A DNA stretch of 64,000 bases from Meghimatium bilineatum (taxonomy: Eukaryota; Mollusca; Gastropoda; Stylommatophora; Philomycidae), in the NCBI GenBank assembly GCA_034231615.1, contig CM067307.1:6432513-6496512 (forward strand), in the 5' to 3' direction. This document shows positions 1 to 10,984 of this stretch, piece by piece (positions within the stretch are counted from its first letter, which is position 1; every line of letters starts with the position of its first letter). The notes beneath the pieces are model-generated. The model did not search any database. It was given only the letters and a program-made list of their open reading frames with translations, and was not told where the DNA came from. The translations under genes were made by a program, and so were the position numbers.

Positions 1-101
1 TCCATAGCCAGGAGTGCATGTTTTTTTTGACGCATCCAATACCTGAGTCACGACTCCTACTTTAAAGGGGGTCAATTAGTTAGTTAGTCGTCGGATCATC
101 A

Positions 102-622
102 TCACTGCAAACACGTCCATAGTTGCTCCGATCTCTCCATGAGTGTATCCGCCATTACACTTCTGCTGACAGTACCGGTCCTATGCTGGTTGACCATCAT
201 TCTTCTGCGCCCTCCAAAATGTTCACATCTAGCAACACCGCATTTCAATCCCTGATCTTTAAACCTAGCCATTGAAAAGGAATCATCATCCACATTAGTC
301 TCACTCTCGCATGTTATATCTCTTAAGGAGTTCAAAACGTCAGCGCGATCCATTGCCCCATCGCCCTGTGCCACAATCGCGCACGATGCCAGTTGATCTG
401 CTCTTGCAACGCCCACATGTCCCGGCACGAAAATAAATGTAACCACTTTCAAGCTCGCCTTTCTCAAGTCCTCAATCTACTGTTCGCGAACGAGACCCAC
501 TTGTACCTTCTTAATCATACTCATAGAGTCACTCAAGATGCAGACCTGCGTTACCTTCTGTGTGCGTAGCCACTCAAATGCCTTGGTCACCGCCATAGTC
601 TCCATGGTCATACTAATCGTAG
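102..622 (-). mobile_element. Old LINE, C-terminal RNase H half (split copy, part 2)
   Basis: This is the continuation of the RNase H-like domain of the non-LTR element whose reverse transcriptase lies at 2205-3323. Reading the minus strand, 'CILSDSMSMIKKV' (about 560-520) matches the central D-containing strand of RNase H, and 'FIFVPGHVGVARADQLAS' (about 440-380) matches the 'PGHxGxxxNxxAD' motif near its end. An in-frame stop (TAG, 479-481) breaks the frame, so the copy is dead. It is cut off from its N-terminal half by the insertion at 623-2204. The element probably continues past the left edge. An RNase H domain downstream of the RT places it broadly in the I/Jockey-type LINEs; the clade is not settled. 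Confidence 0.75.
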
Positions 623-2204
623 TTCAGCATTAACACAGATAAGTGCAGCACTACACTCTTTACCCTCTCACCAAAACAAAAAGCTGGTCATATCAAGATA
701 GATGGAGAGCTCTTGAAAGAAGACAAAAAACCCACATACCTCGGAGTTACTTTTGATGATAAGCTGACATGGAAGCAGCACATAAACAAAGCAACAACAA
801 AAGCCAGGAGGAAGCTAGCTATCCTGAGAAAACTAAGTGGAACCACATGGGGAGCCAGTGGAAATATACTCAGTAAAGTTTACCAGCAAGGCATAAGACC
901 ACACCTGGAATACGGTTCATCTGCGTGGTGTCCTGCATCAAACACCACATTACAAGATCTAGATAAAGTGCAAAAACCAGGCACTTAGAATAATGTTGGG
1001 AGCAATGAAATCAACACCCATAGCAGAGATGCAGAAAATGGGAAGAATGCAAACACATGGCGAACGCAGAGACACAAAAGTACTAATTCAAGCAGAAAAG
1101 TTTCAGTGTATGCCAAGTCATCCAATGAAGGAAAGATTCCAAAATCTAGCAATGGGACGACTGAAAAGGAGCAGCTTTATCCATCAAGCTAAACGACTCC
1201 GTAGACAACTTACAGACCTACCTGAAGTTGACAGCCCCTTAAGGTCTGTACCAGAGCAAACCCCGTGGAGTGAAAGCCATGGAATGCCAATATACATTCA
1301 GACCCATGTGAAAGGAATACTAAGCGAGGACGAACAGAACAGTGTGCAGCGAATGACAGTCACCCTCAGTTTCCTGGATGAGGAATATCCACAAGATATA
1401 TGGGTCAGAGTGTACACAGATGGGTCAGCACAGAATGCCGTGAGGAATGGAGGTGCAGGTGTATATATAGAATATCCACACAAGCCTAGAGATACAATCA
1501 GAACACCTACAGGAAAATTCTGCAATAATTATGATGCAGAAATCCAGGCAATTAGTGTGGCAGCTAAAAAACTGCTGAACTCCAACTCTGACCTACAGCC
1601 TGTGGTATTCCTGACAGATGCAAGGTCAGTGCTTCAAGCTCTCCAGTCTGGAAAACTAACAGACTTAAAAAAACTACTTAGCGAATTGTCTTACCAGTAT
1701 AGGGTAACCATGCAGTGGATACCCTCTCACTGTGGAATACCAGGAAATGAAAAAGCAGACCAACTGGCTAAGGAAGGTGCTGCCGAAGACCAACCAGATA
1801 TACCAATCACCTACCATCAGAAAAAAACAGATGATAAAGTCAATAAGAAAGCCACAAACACCAACACAAGATGACTATCACAATATGAACAGATCAGAAC
1901 AAGTTATAATTCTACGTCTCAGAACAGGACACAACCGACTCCGCAGTCACATGTATACAAAGTTCAAGATTGGCAACACGGCCATGTGTACATGTGGACA
2001 GGCAGCACAGAGTGCCAAACATATACTTCAAGAGTGTTCTGAGCATGAAACGCTGAGGCAGACATATTGGCCAGAGGAAACAACACTGGAATCAAAGCTC
2101 TATGGGACACTGTATGAACTACAAAAGATAGTGAGTTTTATTAAGGAGACAGAATTACAGATATAGACATGTTTCAAGTGAACGAAAGAAGAAGAAGAAG
2201 AAGA
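623..2204 (+). mobile_element. Young 5'-truncated LINE inserted into an older LINE, with 13-bp target-site duplication
   Basis: The insert is flanked by identical 13-bp copies of ATACTAATCGTAG (610-622 and 2205-2217) and ends in (GAA)n, the signature of target-primed reverse transcription. It begins inside the RT palm/thumb ('INTDKC' at the 5' edge), then 'YLGVTFDDKLTWKQHI' (from 737), an RNase H domain ('VYTDGSAQNAVRNGGAGVY' about 1411-1467, 'FLTDARSVLQAL' about 1610, 'MQWIPSHCGIPGNEKADQLA' about 1711-1770), then a C-terminal cysteine motif ('MCTCGQAAQSAKHILQECSE', about 1984-2043). Two single-base frameshifts split the frame, each an extra A in an A run (five A at 972-976, seven A at 1821-1827). 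The copy at 10164-10708 has six A at the second place. Otherwise the frame is open, so the insertion is recent. Confidence 0.92.
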
Positions 2205-3323
2205 ATACTAATCGTAGTGACCGCAAAGGCACCACTTTCCTCCTTGATCGTTTTTACCTGCGCACTGAGCTGTAAAGGCCCAAGCACTGCGAACATGCCT
2301 AATTACAGATCCATCAGTGTATATAATCACATCCCCCTCTTAGGTATTCTCACTGATTAAAGCCTGCACTTCTTTCTCCACAGCTGTGGGACACCATTCT
2401 CTGCATTTCCTGCTAAGTGATATTACTACTCTCAAACAAGTTTCGAAATCTGTGGGTAGACCTATCCATTCCGCACCTGCTGCCACATCCTGCAATTGGC
2501 ACACGCTTTGTATGACATCCTCAGCACGTCCCATCCACGACCTCCCTCTCTTGAGTCTGCTGCCTTTAACTTTCTGTATTTCGGAATGCAACGGGTGTTC
2601 CTTATCTGCATATATTTGAAGGTACGCCCGTGCACTGAAATACTGTAATCTGTGCTCAGCTGTTGGGCAGTCAAGTAGGTATCGCATAGCTCTTGTCGAT
2701 GTGTCTCTTGTGCACCCAAGTTTGATACGCATTGGTGCATTCTGGATTATATCCAGTCTTTCGATCTGAATTTGGCTAAGAGTCAGAATTGCCAGTGCAT
2801 ATTCCACCACAGCCACAACCAAACCCTGGTACAAAAGAAATAACAATCTCTGTTCACACTGCGCAGCAGCCATAATCTTCATAGCTGCTAAGCCTTTGCC
2901 TGCCCTTATGATAATGTGGTCAACATCTTCCCTGAAACTCAGGCTTCTGTCAAAAAACACACCCAGATATCTCATTGTGCTGGTTCTTTCTAAACTTTTC
3001 CCGTACAACGAAACTTGTGGCATGGGTGTCTTTACCATGTAATTGTTCAAGGAAAACCACGTCACGAATTCCTTAGAAGGATTAACCACTGCTCCCGTAT
3101 CTCGACACAAATTTGTCAGTCTGTCCAGCTCCTTCTGTAGCTCCACGGCGCACTCTTCTCGATTTCTGCCCTGTCTATACTCCAGGATATCATCGGCATA
3201 TGACATCGTGATCAATTGTGATGGGGCATGGGGGCTTCTGTGTGTTCTTGAGCAGGAACAGCACTTCCGCCAGTCAGTCTCGTGCTGGACTATTGTAGCT
3301 TCATTGCCACTGAATTGATTCAC
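2205..3323 (-). mobile_element. Old LINE, reverse transcriptase and start of RNase H (split copy, part 1)
   Basis: An open stretch of about 327 codons (2340-3323) carries the RT catalytic 'SYADDILEYRQG' (about 3200), followed by 'YLGVFFDRSLSFREDV', the thumb region and a linker. After a break it resumes with 'VIIYTDGSV' (about 2330-2300), the first RNase H motif. The endonuclease and the upstream RT motifs are missing, so the element is 5'-truncated near 3323-3340. It is the host of the nested insertion at 623-2204; its RNase H continues at 102-622. Confidence 0.85.
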
Positions 3324-3329
3324 ACACTA

Positions 3330-4285
3330 CACTGCCCTCTAGCGTGTATTACCTTTTCCAGATTCAGTGTGTACTAGTAAGATCACTGTAACGTTAGGTG
3401 CATTGACATTGGTCGTCCTCCAACGTTTCTACTTTTTTAAGCCTGCCAAGACAGAATGCACAGATACCTTGCATCACTGAATGCCTTTGGAGTACATTAG
3501 TGATTTTGGATATAATTGCGTAGAGGTTTCGGGGGTATTCTCTCTCTCTCTCTCTCTCTGCGGGCAATTCCCATTCCATCCACAGCATCCACATCCACAG
3601 ACACGAGCCTAAAAGGGTTATCCAGGAATACAGCAAGAGCAGCTGTATTGGTTCAACATTGACAGAACATTTACATTGCTCAACATTAACAATAAATACA
3701 ACTTGACTTTTTATTGACATCACAAACATTCTATCCCAAGACATTGACAAAACATGCTCTCAAATTCTAAAACACTGACAAAACATACTCTTATATTGAC
3801 AACGGACGGACAACACTGACACGGCACGTCTAAACAACTCCCAGCAGGCGACAACCCACACCATGTTTTCCTTACCCACACCTTCGTGCTGAGCCCGAGA
3901 TTACGCTTCCTGGAATTCTAAGTTTACGTTACTCTTCAATAATTTTGTTTTTATTTGAAGTTTCTAGCAGAAAGTTTCTCACAAACATGAAACGGAGGCG
4001 GTGTGGGAGCTGTCTGGAGTTGCCTGCCACCTGACACTGCTGTGAAATCTTGCAACTGAGAATTTCAGCAAATGCTTTCTTCTCACAAATGTGCAAGTGT
4101 ATGCCTTTTTTTTGTTGTTGTTGGTGTTACTTGTTCTAGTTTTTTTTAAACATACACACGTACAACTATTGGATGTTTTTTTTAAATAAAATAATAGAGA
4201 AAAAAATGATGACATCATTGATATAAAAAAATATATTGAAAGGAGAAACTGTAGTCAAATATGTCTAGGTATAGAAATATAAGTA
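3330..4285. other. Unassigned stretch
   Basis: I see no gene here. There is a short (TC)n run at about 3540-3559 and a loose, degenerate repetition of 'attgacaaaacat' between 3650 and 3810. The open frames on the minus strand show no recognisable motif. Confidence 0.5.
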
Positions 4286-4513
4286 TGTCTGTGAACTGAT
4301 TGAGTGTGTGAATTGAGGTAGTGTCTGTGAACTGAGTTAGTGTCTGTGAACTGAGTTAGTGTGTGTGAACTGCGTTAGTGTCTGTGAACTGAGTTAGTGT
4401 GTGTGAACTGCGTTAGTGTCTGTGAACTGAGCTAGTGTGTATGAACTGAGTTAGTGTCTGTGAACTGCGTTAGTGTCTGTGAACTGAGATAGTGTCTGTG
4501 AAATGAGTTAGTT
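4286..4513. repeat. 19-bp minisatellite, about 12 units
   Basis: The unit is GTTAGTGTCTGTGAACTGA, with C/A variation at the last base and C/G variation in GTGTCTG/GTGTGTG. The two variant types alternate in the middle of the array, suggesting duplication of dimers. Confidence 0.9.
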
Positions 4514-4559
4514 TGACCATCAGAGCTGTTGTTGGGAAAATTCTTTTTTTTTAGACTAG

Positions 4560-5075
4560 ATCCGTAAGGAGTTTTTTGTCCTTTTACTCTCCTTCCCCCC
4601 CCCCTCCACCTCTACTTTATACTCATCCTCTCTTTTGTTCATGCCTTTCCTCTCCTTTTAATTCTTTCTTCTTAACCCTCTCCTTCTTACTTTACTTTAT
4701 CTTTATCCTCTTCCTATAATTCCGTCGTTTTATCCCTTTTCTTCCCTTTTCTTTTTCTTCATTCGCCTCTTGTTTTTTCAGTTCCTCTTTGTTCTCATGT
4801 GTTCTTCTTTTCTTCTGTTTTTCTTATTCTTACTTTTCCATTTTTTGTTTTGTTTTTAATGTTCTTCTAGTTTTTTAATATTATTAGTTTTTGCCATCTA
4901 CTTATATATTCTTTTTTCGTATTTTCTATTTTCTTCTTTTTTCTAGCACATCTGCTAAGTATGTGATTATTTCTGTGTACCTTCCTTACTCGTAGCATGC
5001 TATGTTGTGACATTGATAAAGGCATTTAGGTCGAAACGCTGTGTTTTGTGTGCATTAATAATTTATGGATTTTGC
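4560..5075 (+). other. Pyrimidine-rich tract ending in a 'GTCGAAACG' cassette (copy 1)
   Basis: About 400 bp of T/C-rich DNA leads into ATTGATAAAGGC...GGTCGAAACGCT (5010-5040), then a 'TTAATAATTTATGG' stretch. A similar arrangement (T-rich tract, cassette, AATAATTTAT) recurs at 35990-36235. The function is unknown; see the finding on hammerhead-like cores. Confidence 0.5.
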
Positions 5076-5329
5076 TGAGCATGTCATGGTAGCGGGATCA
5101 AGACTATACTCTTTAAGTTAACGTATTGGCCCTATCGAGATTAGATTATTGTCGCGGAGATGAGGCTTGATTCAGCCAACAGTTGCTGAAAACTAAGTCT
5201 GACAAAGCCCTCCTTCAACCTATCAAAACCACAGTCTGCACTAGCAAGTATAGTACTGAAGACGCAAGCAGACAGTCAACAAGCCCACCACAATAATCAG
5301 GATACCACACACCACCATGAAATTGGAAT

Positions 5330-5592
5330 ATGTTTATATCTGAATCTTACGTATGTATACACACTTGGCAACACAACAACACAACCATGTACTTCAGACA
5401 GCAGAGTCAATTATTCAGTAGTACCCAGTTTATGAAAAACTGAGACAAATACACAAGCCCAGTGGAACAACTGTTGAAACAACTATACGGACCCCTGTAT
5501 GAATTACAAAATAGTAAAGGCTATAGTCGAGAGAAAACTTCAGATATAAGCATGTTCTGTGCGAACGAAAGAAGAAGAAGAAGCAGAAGAAA
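5330..5592 (+). mobile_element. Degraded LINE 3' end
   Basis: 'LYGPLYELQN' (5485-5514) matches the C-terminal end of the LINE at 10164-10708 (LYGPLYKLQK). It is followed by ATATAAGCATGTTCTGTG and a GAACGAAAGAAGAAGAAG tail. Upstream to about 5330 the reading is eroded, but it keeps the order of the young element's cysteine region. This looks like an older member or a relative of the same family. Confidence 0.7.
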
Positions 5593-5617
5593 GATTATGA
5601 CTGATTATTATTATCCA

Positions 5618-5725
5618 CTGCTTCCTTCTCTGATACCGACAGCAGACAGCTCCGGTATCGTCTCTGATACCGACAACAAACAGTACCGGTATCGTCTCGA
5701 TACCGACCGCAGATAGTACCGATAT
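5618..5725. repeat. About 35-bp repeat, 3 units, each internally palindromic
   Basis: Each unit holds GATACCGAC near its start and a CGGTATCG near its end, so every unit can fold into its own hairpin. The third unit is slightly shorter and diverged. Confidence 0.75.
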
Positions 5726-5767
5726 TTCTTCTTTATGTCATTAAATGCGCTTTGCTCATTCCTCTTC

Positions 5768-6127
5768 AGGCTCTTGTTATGCCAGCTCTTGTTATGCCAG
5801 CTCTTGTTATGCTATTTTTATGCTATTGTTATGCCAGCTCTTGTTATGCCAGCTCTTGTTATGCCAGCTCTTGTTATGCTATTGTTATGCCAGCTCTTGT
5901 TATGCCAGCTCTTGTTATGCCAGCTATTGTTATGCCAGCTCTTGTTATGCTATTGTTATGCCAGCTATTGTTATGCCAGCTCTTGTTATGCCAGCTCATG
6001 TTATGCTATTTTTATGCTATTGTTATGCCAGCTCTTGTTATGCTATTGTTATGTCAGCTCTTGTTATGCTATTGTTATGTCAGCTCTTGTTATGCTATTG
6101 TTATGTCAGCTCTTGTTATGCTATTGT
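5768..6127. repeat. 15-bp minisatellite with 11-bp variants, about 25 units
   Basis: The unit is CAGCTCTTGTTATGC, with interspersed shorter TATTGTTATGC / TATTTTTATGC units. It is open in several frames (MPALV, CQLLL, YASSC repeats) only because the unit is a multiple of three without stops. I do not call it a gene. Confidence 0.93.
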
Positions 6128-6184
6128 CTGAAAAGGTAGTAAATATTAGTAATACGTTAACCTAACTTGAAGATTGCAAATGTC

Positions 6185-6395
6185 CACTAAGGAGGGTTGG
6201 ACGTAAGGTTGGGTACTCTATCCTACAAAAGGTCAAAGCGTTACAAAATGATGTGCTGAAGCAGGGTATATTATTACCCAAGGCGCAGATATCACAGCCG
6301 AAATGTAAACAATTAAAAAAACGCATTATATTCTCCAGACCACTTTGTGCTAATGTGCAAGAATTTAAAAACAAACGCAGACAGGGTGAAGATAG
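6185..6395 (+). mobile_element. SINE-B copy
   Basis: It matches the family in order: ACTAAGGAGGG start, GCAGATATCACAGC, TGTAAACAATT, AACGCATTATATTCTCCAGA, GCTAATGTGCAAGAATTTAA and an AACAAACGCAGA tail. It is diverged but colinear with the copy at 39883-40165. Confidence 0.75.
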
Positions 6396-7595
6396 ACATT
6401 CTTTCTATTCGCTGATGCACTTCCACTATCATCTGTAATTTATCGTCCTGCATTCTAGAAAGCTGTTTGCTTATTGCTATATTTAGCTTTATATGTACAT
6501 GCATACTTGGCTACTTTTCTGTACATACTCTGTGCCGTATAGACGATCTTGTTCTACGGTTGTAGAAGCGTACAATCCCGTTGTATTGACCGGACCTGTG
6601 TGAATATTCTGGTGTCTTAACAACTCATCTGACGTTTGGATACGGTGGGTGGTTGGTGAAAGTTGAAAGTAAACAGCTGTGGGTTATGACAGGTATCAGA
6701 AAACTTTTAAGTCAATTTGCTTTCAAGGTCTGATACACAAACTGTCAGTAACAGGAACCGTTGATTCAAAACTTCGATTCAAAGGTTCCTGTTGAAGACA
6801 GTTGACAATTCTGTCTTGGAGCACTTCAATTGCTATCGGTGGCAGTTTGTGGTGACGCGAAAAACGTGAAATAGTATCTGTGTATACGTCATTGCCTCCG
6901 TGAAAGCTGTGATATCATTGGTTGATGTATTAATGTGTTCATCCCAAGTGGAACTCTACAATCTAATACGTCTGCCAACGTTCTCCAACTTTTGTTTGTT
7001 AGAAGAATATATCATGGGACAAGAAAGTGATAAGTTGTTGTTTTAGGGCCGTAGATACACGGCTTGGGTAAAATAAAGGTATTGCGAGATGTTTGGTGAC
7101 TTGATGGGGGGAAATAATTAATGTGAGGTCGTTGATATGTCCTTCTTTTCTGGTGTGCCTCTTAATACTAAGTGCGATGTTATAATACTTCCTGGGGAAA
7201 GGGGGGGGGTGTTAACTTCAAAACGTCCCATATCTACGTGCGTATACGGTTCACAGAGCGGGTGTTATAACTTCGAATTCGAATTTACCTGTAACGTAAA
7301 TTATTTAGTTTTTAGGATGGACTATGTGTACAAGAAAACCAGTCTAAATAGCATCTAGTATTTTTGTTTATGATGTTGTCTTGCAAGGCGATGAGTCGCT
7401 GACTAAATGAACTTAGTTCGAGCAGTGTTTGTCATTTCTTCTATCCCATATTTTACACCTCTAATATAACATCGCTTACGATGTAATCAGCTTTAATGCT
7501 GACCGCCTTTACTTTGACCTATTTTGGTACCTATTTTTCTTAGGTCCTGTCGACCCCAAAGTCCGTTAATTATTAAAAGATAATAAACTAAAGTA
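6396..7595. other. Unassigned stretch
   Basis: I find no gene. AACAGGAACC (from about 6750) and GGTTCCTGTT (about 6788) form a 10-bp hairpin with a loop of about 25 bases. A G-run sits at about 7199-7208, and GGGCCGTAGATACACGG (about 7047) resembles the flank of repeat E. The plus-strand frame at 7137-7358 has no recognisable motif. Confidence 0.5.
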
Positions 7596-7598
7596 GAC

Positions 7599-7806
7599 AT
7601 TCTCTTCTGTAGCAGGTCATTCTCAAACTCCCACTGAATATCTCCTGTAGCAGGTCATTCTCAAACTCCCACTAAATCTCTCCTGTAGCAGGTCATTCTC
7701 AAACTCCCACTGAATCTCTCCTGTAGCAGGTCATTCTCAAACTCCCACTGAATCTCTCCTGTAGCAGGTCATTCTCAAACTCCCACTGAATCTCTCCTGT
7801 AGCAGA
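7599..7806. repeat. 38-bp minisatellite grown inside a SINE-A copy
   Basis: Five tandem units run CTGTAGCAGGTCATTCTCAA then ACTCCCACTGAATCTCTC. This is the tail-proximal part of SINE-A (TTCTCAAACTCCCGCTGGAT, CTCTTGTAGCAGG in the 52.7-kb copy) repeated head to tail. The rest of the SINE follows directly. Confidence 0.88.
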
Positions 7807-7915
7807 ACAATTGTTCTACCAGCTTTCCGGCAGGATGTAGCTCAGAGAACAGAAATGTCTTGTGCCTTCATTTTAATTGCGCTTATGGCCCAGCACATTC
7901 GTTTTCGGCGTTAAG
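7800..7915 (-). mobile_element. SINE-A copy (body)
   Basis: It continues from the array at 7599 with TTCTACCAGCTTTCCGGCAG, GATGTAGCTCAGAGAACAG, a TTTTAATTGCGCTTATGGCC block and CAGCACATTCGTTTTCGGCG. These are colinear with the copy at 52685-52850. Confidence 0.85.
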
Positions 7916-7984
7916 TAAAAATCACTTTCATTCGCTATTGGAACAGGAAACCAAAATACTAACAGCCACATTTCCTCACTGAGT

Positions 7985-8085
7985 AATCTACTTCATAACT
8001 GTATAATCTACTTTATAACTGTATAATCTACTTTATAACTGTATAGTATACTTTATAACTGTATAGTCTACTTTATAACTGAATA
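7985..8085. repeat. 20-bp minisatellite, 5 units
   Basis: The unit is TATAATCTACTTTATAACTG, with A-to-G changes in the later units. Confidence 0.9.
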
Positions 8086-8104
8086 ATCCACAAGAATTAA
8101 CGAC

Positions 8105-8170
8105 TACCAATTTGGCATTTATTCAAGAATGTAGGCAAAGGTTTGAAGAGGGGGGGGGGGGGGTTAACAC
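8105..8170 (-). repeat. Repeat E copy (G-run)
   Basis: GGCATTTATTCAAGAATGTA precedes an uninterrupted run of about 13 G and GTTAACACG. This is the same arrangement as at 35262-35345, read on the other strand. Confidence 0.55.
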
Positions 8171-8228
8171 GTAATTTGTGGAGAGCTTCTTCTGGCGTGG
8201 AGTGCTCTTTTCAACTTTTCAACAATTA

Positions 8229-8364
8229 GCTCTTTCTGTTGAAATATGAGTTGTTTCTGTTGAAATATGAGTTCTTTCTGATTAAATATGAGTTCTTTCT
8301 GTTGAAATATGAGTTCTTTCTGTTGAAATATGAGTTCTTTCTGATGAAATATGAGTTCTTTCTG
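8229..8364. repeat. 21-bp minisatellite, about 6 units
   Basis: The unit is GTTGAAATATGAGTTCTTTC plus one T. Variants have GATTAAATATG or GATGAAATATG. Confidence 0.9.
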
Positions 8365-8440
8365 CGAAAAGAATGTCTAGGTTGTCAAGAAATATAAACG
8401 CAACTGAAGAGAGAAAAAATCTATAATAGAGAAACAATAA

Positions 8441-8905
8441 CACGCCCTCAGCAACCGTCCAGTATTCATTGAATGAAGTAGATACACCCTCAGCAACCGT
8501 CCAGTATTCATTGAATGAAGTAGATACATTCTCAGCAACCGTCCAGTATTCATTGAAGGAAGTAGATACACCCTCAGCAACCGTCCAGTATTCATTGAAG
8601 GAAGTAGATACGCCCTCAGCAACCGTCCAAGAGTCATTGGCGGAAGTAGATACGCCCTCAGCAACCGTCCTGTATTCATTGAAGGAAGTAGATACGCCCT
8701 CAGCAACCGTCCTGTATTCATTGAAGGAAGTAGATACACCCTCAGCAACCGTCCAGTATTCATTGAAGGAAGTAGATACGCCCTCAGCAACCGTCCAGTA
8801 TTCATTGAAGGAAGTAGGTACGAGTTCAGCAACCGTCTAATATTCATTGGCGGAAGTAGATACGCCCTCAGCAGCCGTCCTGTAGTCATTGACGGAAGTA
8901 GATAT
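8441..8905. repeat. 42-bp minisatellite, about 11 units
   Basis: The unit contains CATTGAAGGAAGTAGATACA and CCTCAGCAACCGTCCAGTAT. The 14-codon period keeps frames open on both strands. Variants (GTCCTGTATT, GGCGGAAGTAG) cluster in neighbouring units, as expected for local duplication. Confidence 0.93.
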
Positions 8906-9186
8906 AGTAATAACAAATTTGGTGACGTGATATTCGAAAAACAAACAACAGTTTTGGGATATGAAGAATGTAGACGAGGAAACTAGTGATTTATCCTTGA
9001 CCATCATTATCTTGACATTGGTTTACTTTTATAAGTGCATTACAACAGGTAGAAAAGTAGATTCTTTGAAGTTGGAAGCCCTATAGGTGCACAATTATGT
9101 TCGAACAAATAGGAAGATCTAAGCAGTAATATCTGTCAAGGAACAACTATTTACATGTTACAACAGGTAAGATAGTTCAGTCTCTG

Positions 9187-9275
9187 AGGGACATCCAGGT
9201 GCTAGGGACATACGACAGGTGCTAGAGACATACAGGTGCTAGTAACATACAGGTGCTAGGGACATACAGGTGTAC
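9187..9275. repeat. 16-17-bp repeat, about 5 units
   Basis: The unit is GGTGCTAGGGACATACA with small length changes. Confidence 0.8.
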
Positions 9276-9539
9276 AATACATAAGGATAACAAGAAATAT
9301 GCTCGTGTTCCGCTAGCATTATAGTCAGTTTGCCCTCAAAAATAGTTTGATATATTTTTCATGCTTTAAACAGCGGAGTTCAAATCCTCATTTCCTTGCA
9401 GCTGTTTTCATGCGAATTGTGTACACATGATAGTGGTTATCAGTTGTTTATCAGTATTTCTTCCAGAACGAAGGCTTCCTTGTGAATATCCTGTAATCCC
9501 CGCAGTCTCTGGCAAGATGCTCGCTTCCTCTAACGAGAG

Positions 9540-9849
9540 TTAAATTATTTGTGAATTAATTTTGAATTAATTGTGAATTAATTGTGAATTATTTGTGAAT
9601 TAATTGTGAATTTATTGTGAATTTATTGTGAATTAATTGTGAATTATTTGTGCATTAATTGTGAATTAATTGTGAATTAATTGTGAATTTATTGTGAATT
9701 AATTGTGAATTTATTGTGAATTATTTGTGAATTAATTGTGAATTTATTGTGAATTAATTGTGAATTAATTGTGAATTTATTGTGAATTATTTGTGAATTA
9801 ATTGTGAATTATTTGTGAATTTATTGTGAATTTATTGTGAATTAATTGT
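9540..9849. repeat. 11-bp A/T-rich minisatellite, about 28 units
   Basis: The units are TGAATTAATTG, TGAATTTATTG and TGAATTATTTG in mixed order. Several sub-blocks repeat as groups. Confidence 0.93.
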
Positions 9850-10054
9850 CATGCAATTACTTGTGTTGCCTATTCATGTGTCAGTCTAATATATTTAGGA
9901 AACATCACGGAATATCGAAACAACATAATGTGACATGAGTCTCGATCGACCGATAATTTATAACTTCAGTTTAAGTCTAAACTTGATAATATTCAGTTTC
10001 TATAATCGAATCTTTTGGGGGGATGCAGATTCGTCATATTTGGAAAACATATTG

Positions 10055-10135
10055 ACTCAAGTTGCAAGGCGAATACGTGGCAGATGAACGGACCTGGTTC
10101 AAATCACGTCTGCTAAGTTTTCATTGTTCCTGTGC
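10055..10135 (+). repeat. tRNA-like SINE head (GGTTCAAATC B-box)
   Basis: The stretch TTGCAAGGCGAATACGTGG then GCGGACCTGGTTCAAATC-like sequence (here ACGGACCTGGTTCAAATCAC) matches 38325-38400, including the GACTCAAG lead. It has a B-box, but no cloverleaf I can close, so it is a SINE head or tRNA relic. Confidence 0.5.
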
Positions 10136-10163
10136 AGAGATTAAAGGTAAACAATCAACTACT

Positions 10164-10708
10164 TCTTCTTCTTCTTCTTTCGTTCACTTGAAACATGTCT
10201 ATATCTGTAATTCTGTCTCCTTAATAAAACTCACTGTCTTTTGTAGTTTATACAGTGGCCCATAGAGCTTTGATTCCAGTGTTGTTTCCTCTGGCCAATA
10301 TGTCTGCCTCAGCGTTTCATGCTCAGAACACTCTTGAATTATATGTTTCGCACTCTGTGCTGCCTGTCCACATGTACACATGGCCTTGTTGCCAATCTTG
10401 AACTTTGTATACATGTGACTGCGGAGTCGGTTGTGTTCTGTTCTGAGACGTAGAATTATAACTTGTTCTGATTTGTTCATAATGTGATAGTCATCTTGTG
10501 TTGGTGTTTGTGGCTTTCTTATTGACTTGATCATCTGTTTTTTCTGATGGTAGGTGATTGGTATATCTGGTTGGTCTTCGGCAGCACCTTCCTTAGCCAG
10601 TTGGTCTGCATTTTCATTTCCTGGTATTCCACAGTGAGAGGGTATCCACTGCATTGTTACCCTATACTGGTAAGACAATTCATTAAGTAGTTTTTTTCAA
10701 GTCTGTTA
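10164..10708 (-). mobile_element. Young LINE, severely 5'-truncated, with 11-bp target-site duplication
   Basis: This is a second copy of the family at 623-2204. Minus-strand frame 10199-10678 reads 'MQWIPSHCGIPGNENADQLA' (RNase H end) and 'CTCGQAAQSAKHIIQECSE', ending in KETELQI and the GAACGAAAGAAGAAGAAG tail. AATCAACTACT flanks it at 10153-10163 and 10709-10719. It differs from the first copy at few positions and its frame is intact across the A-run that is broken there. Just outside, ATCAACTACTGAAACAAGTG is tandemly duplicated (10710-10749), overlapping the target-site duplication. Confidence 0.92.
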
Positions 10709-10984
10709 AATCAACTACTGAAACAAGTGATCAACTACTGAAACAAGTGCATTAATTTAAATTTCTTGTTAGGGTTTTTAAAGACGACGAAAGAATGTAC
10801 AGAGAGATCAGGACAACAATTTAAAAAGTCAACTTCGTAAATTATGAACTTCACCAATTTTTGAAAACAAAAATATATCCCGATGGAAACAAAAACGCAA
10901 ATCATAAATTCAATTTCCTTGAATCATCATCCACCATCCTGTTATCAATGCCATACTATGGACACTAAATTTAAAAAAACAAGA

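Noticed and set aside
5735-6165. Three overlapping frames of 128-137 codons
   Set aside because: All three forward frames are open through the same 15-bp repeat, a sign of repeat composition rather than coding.
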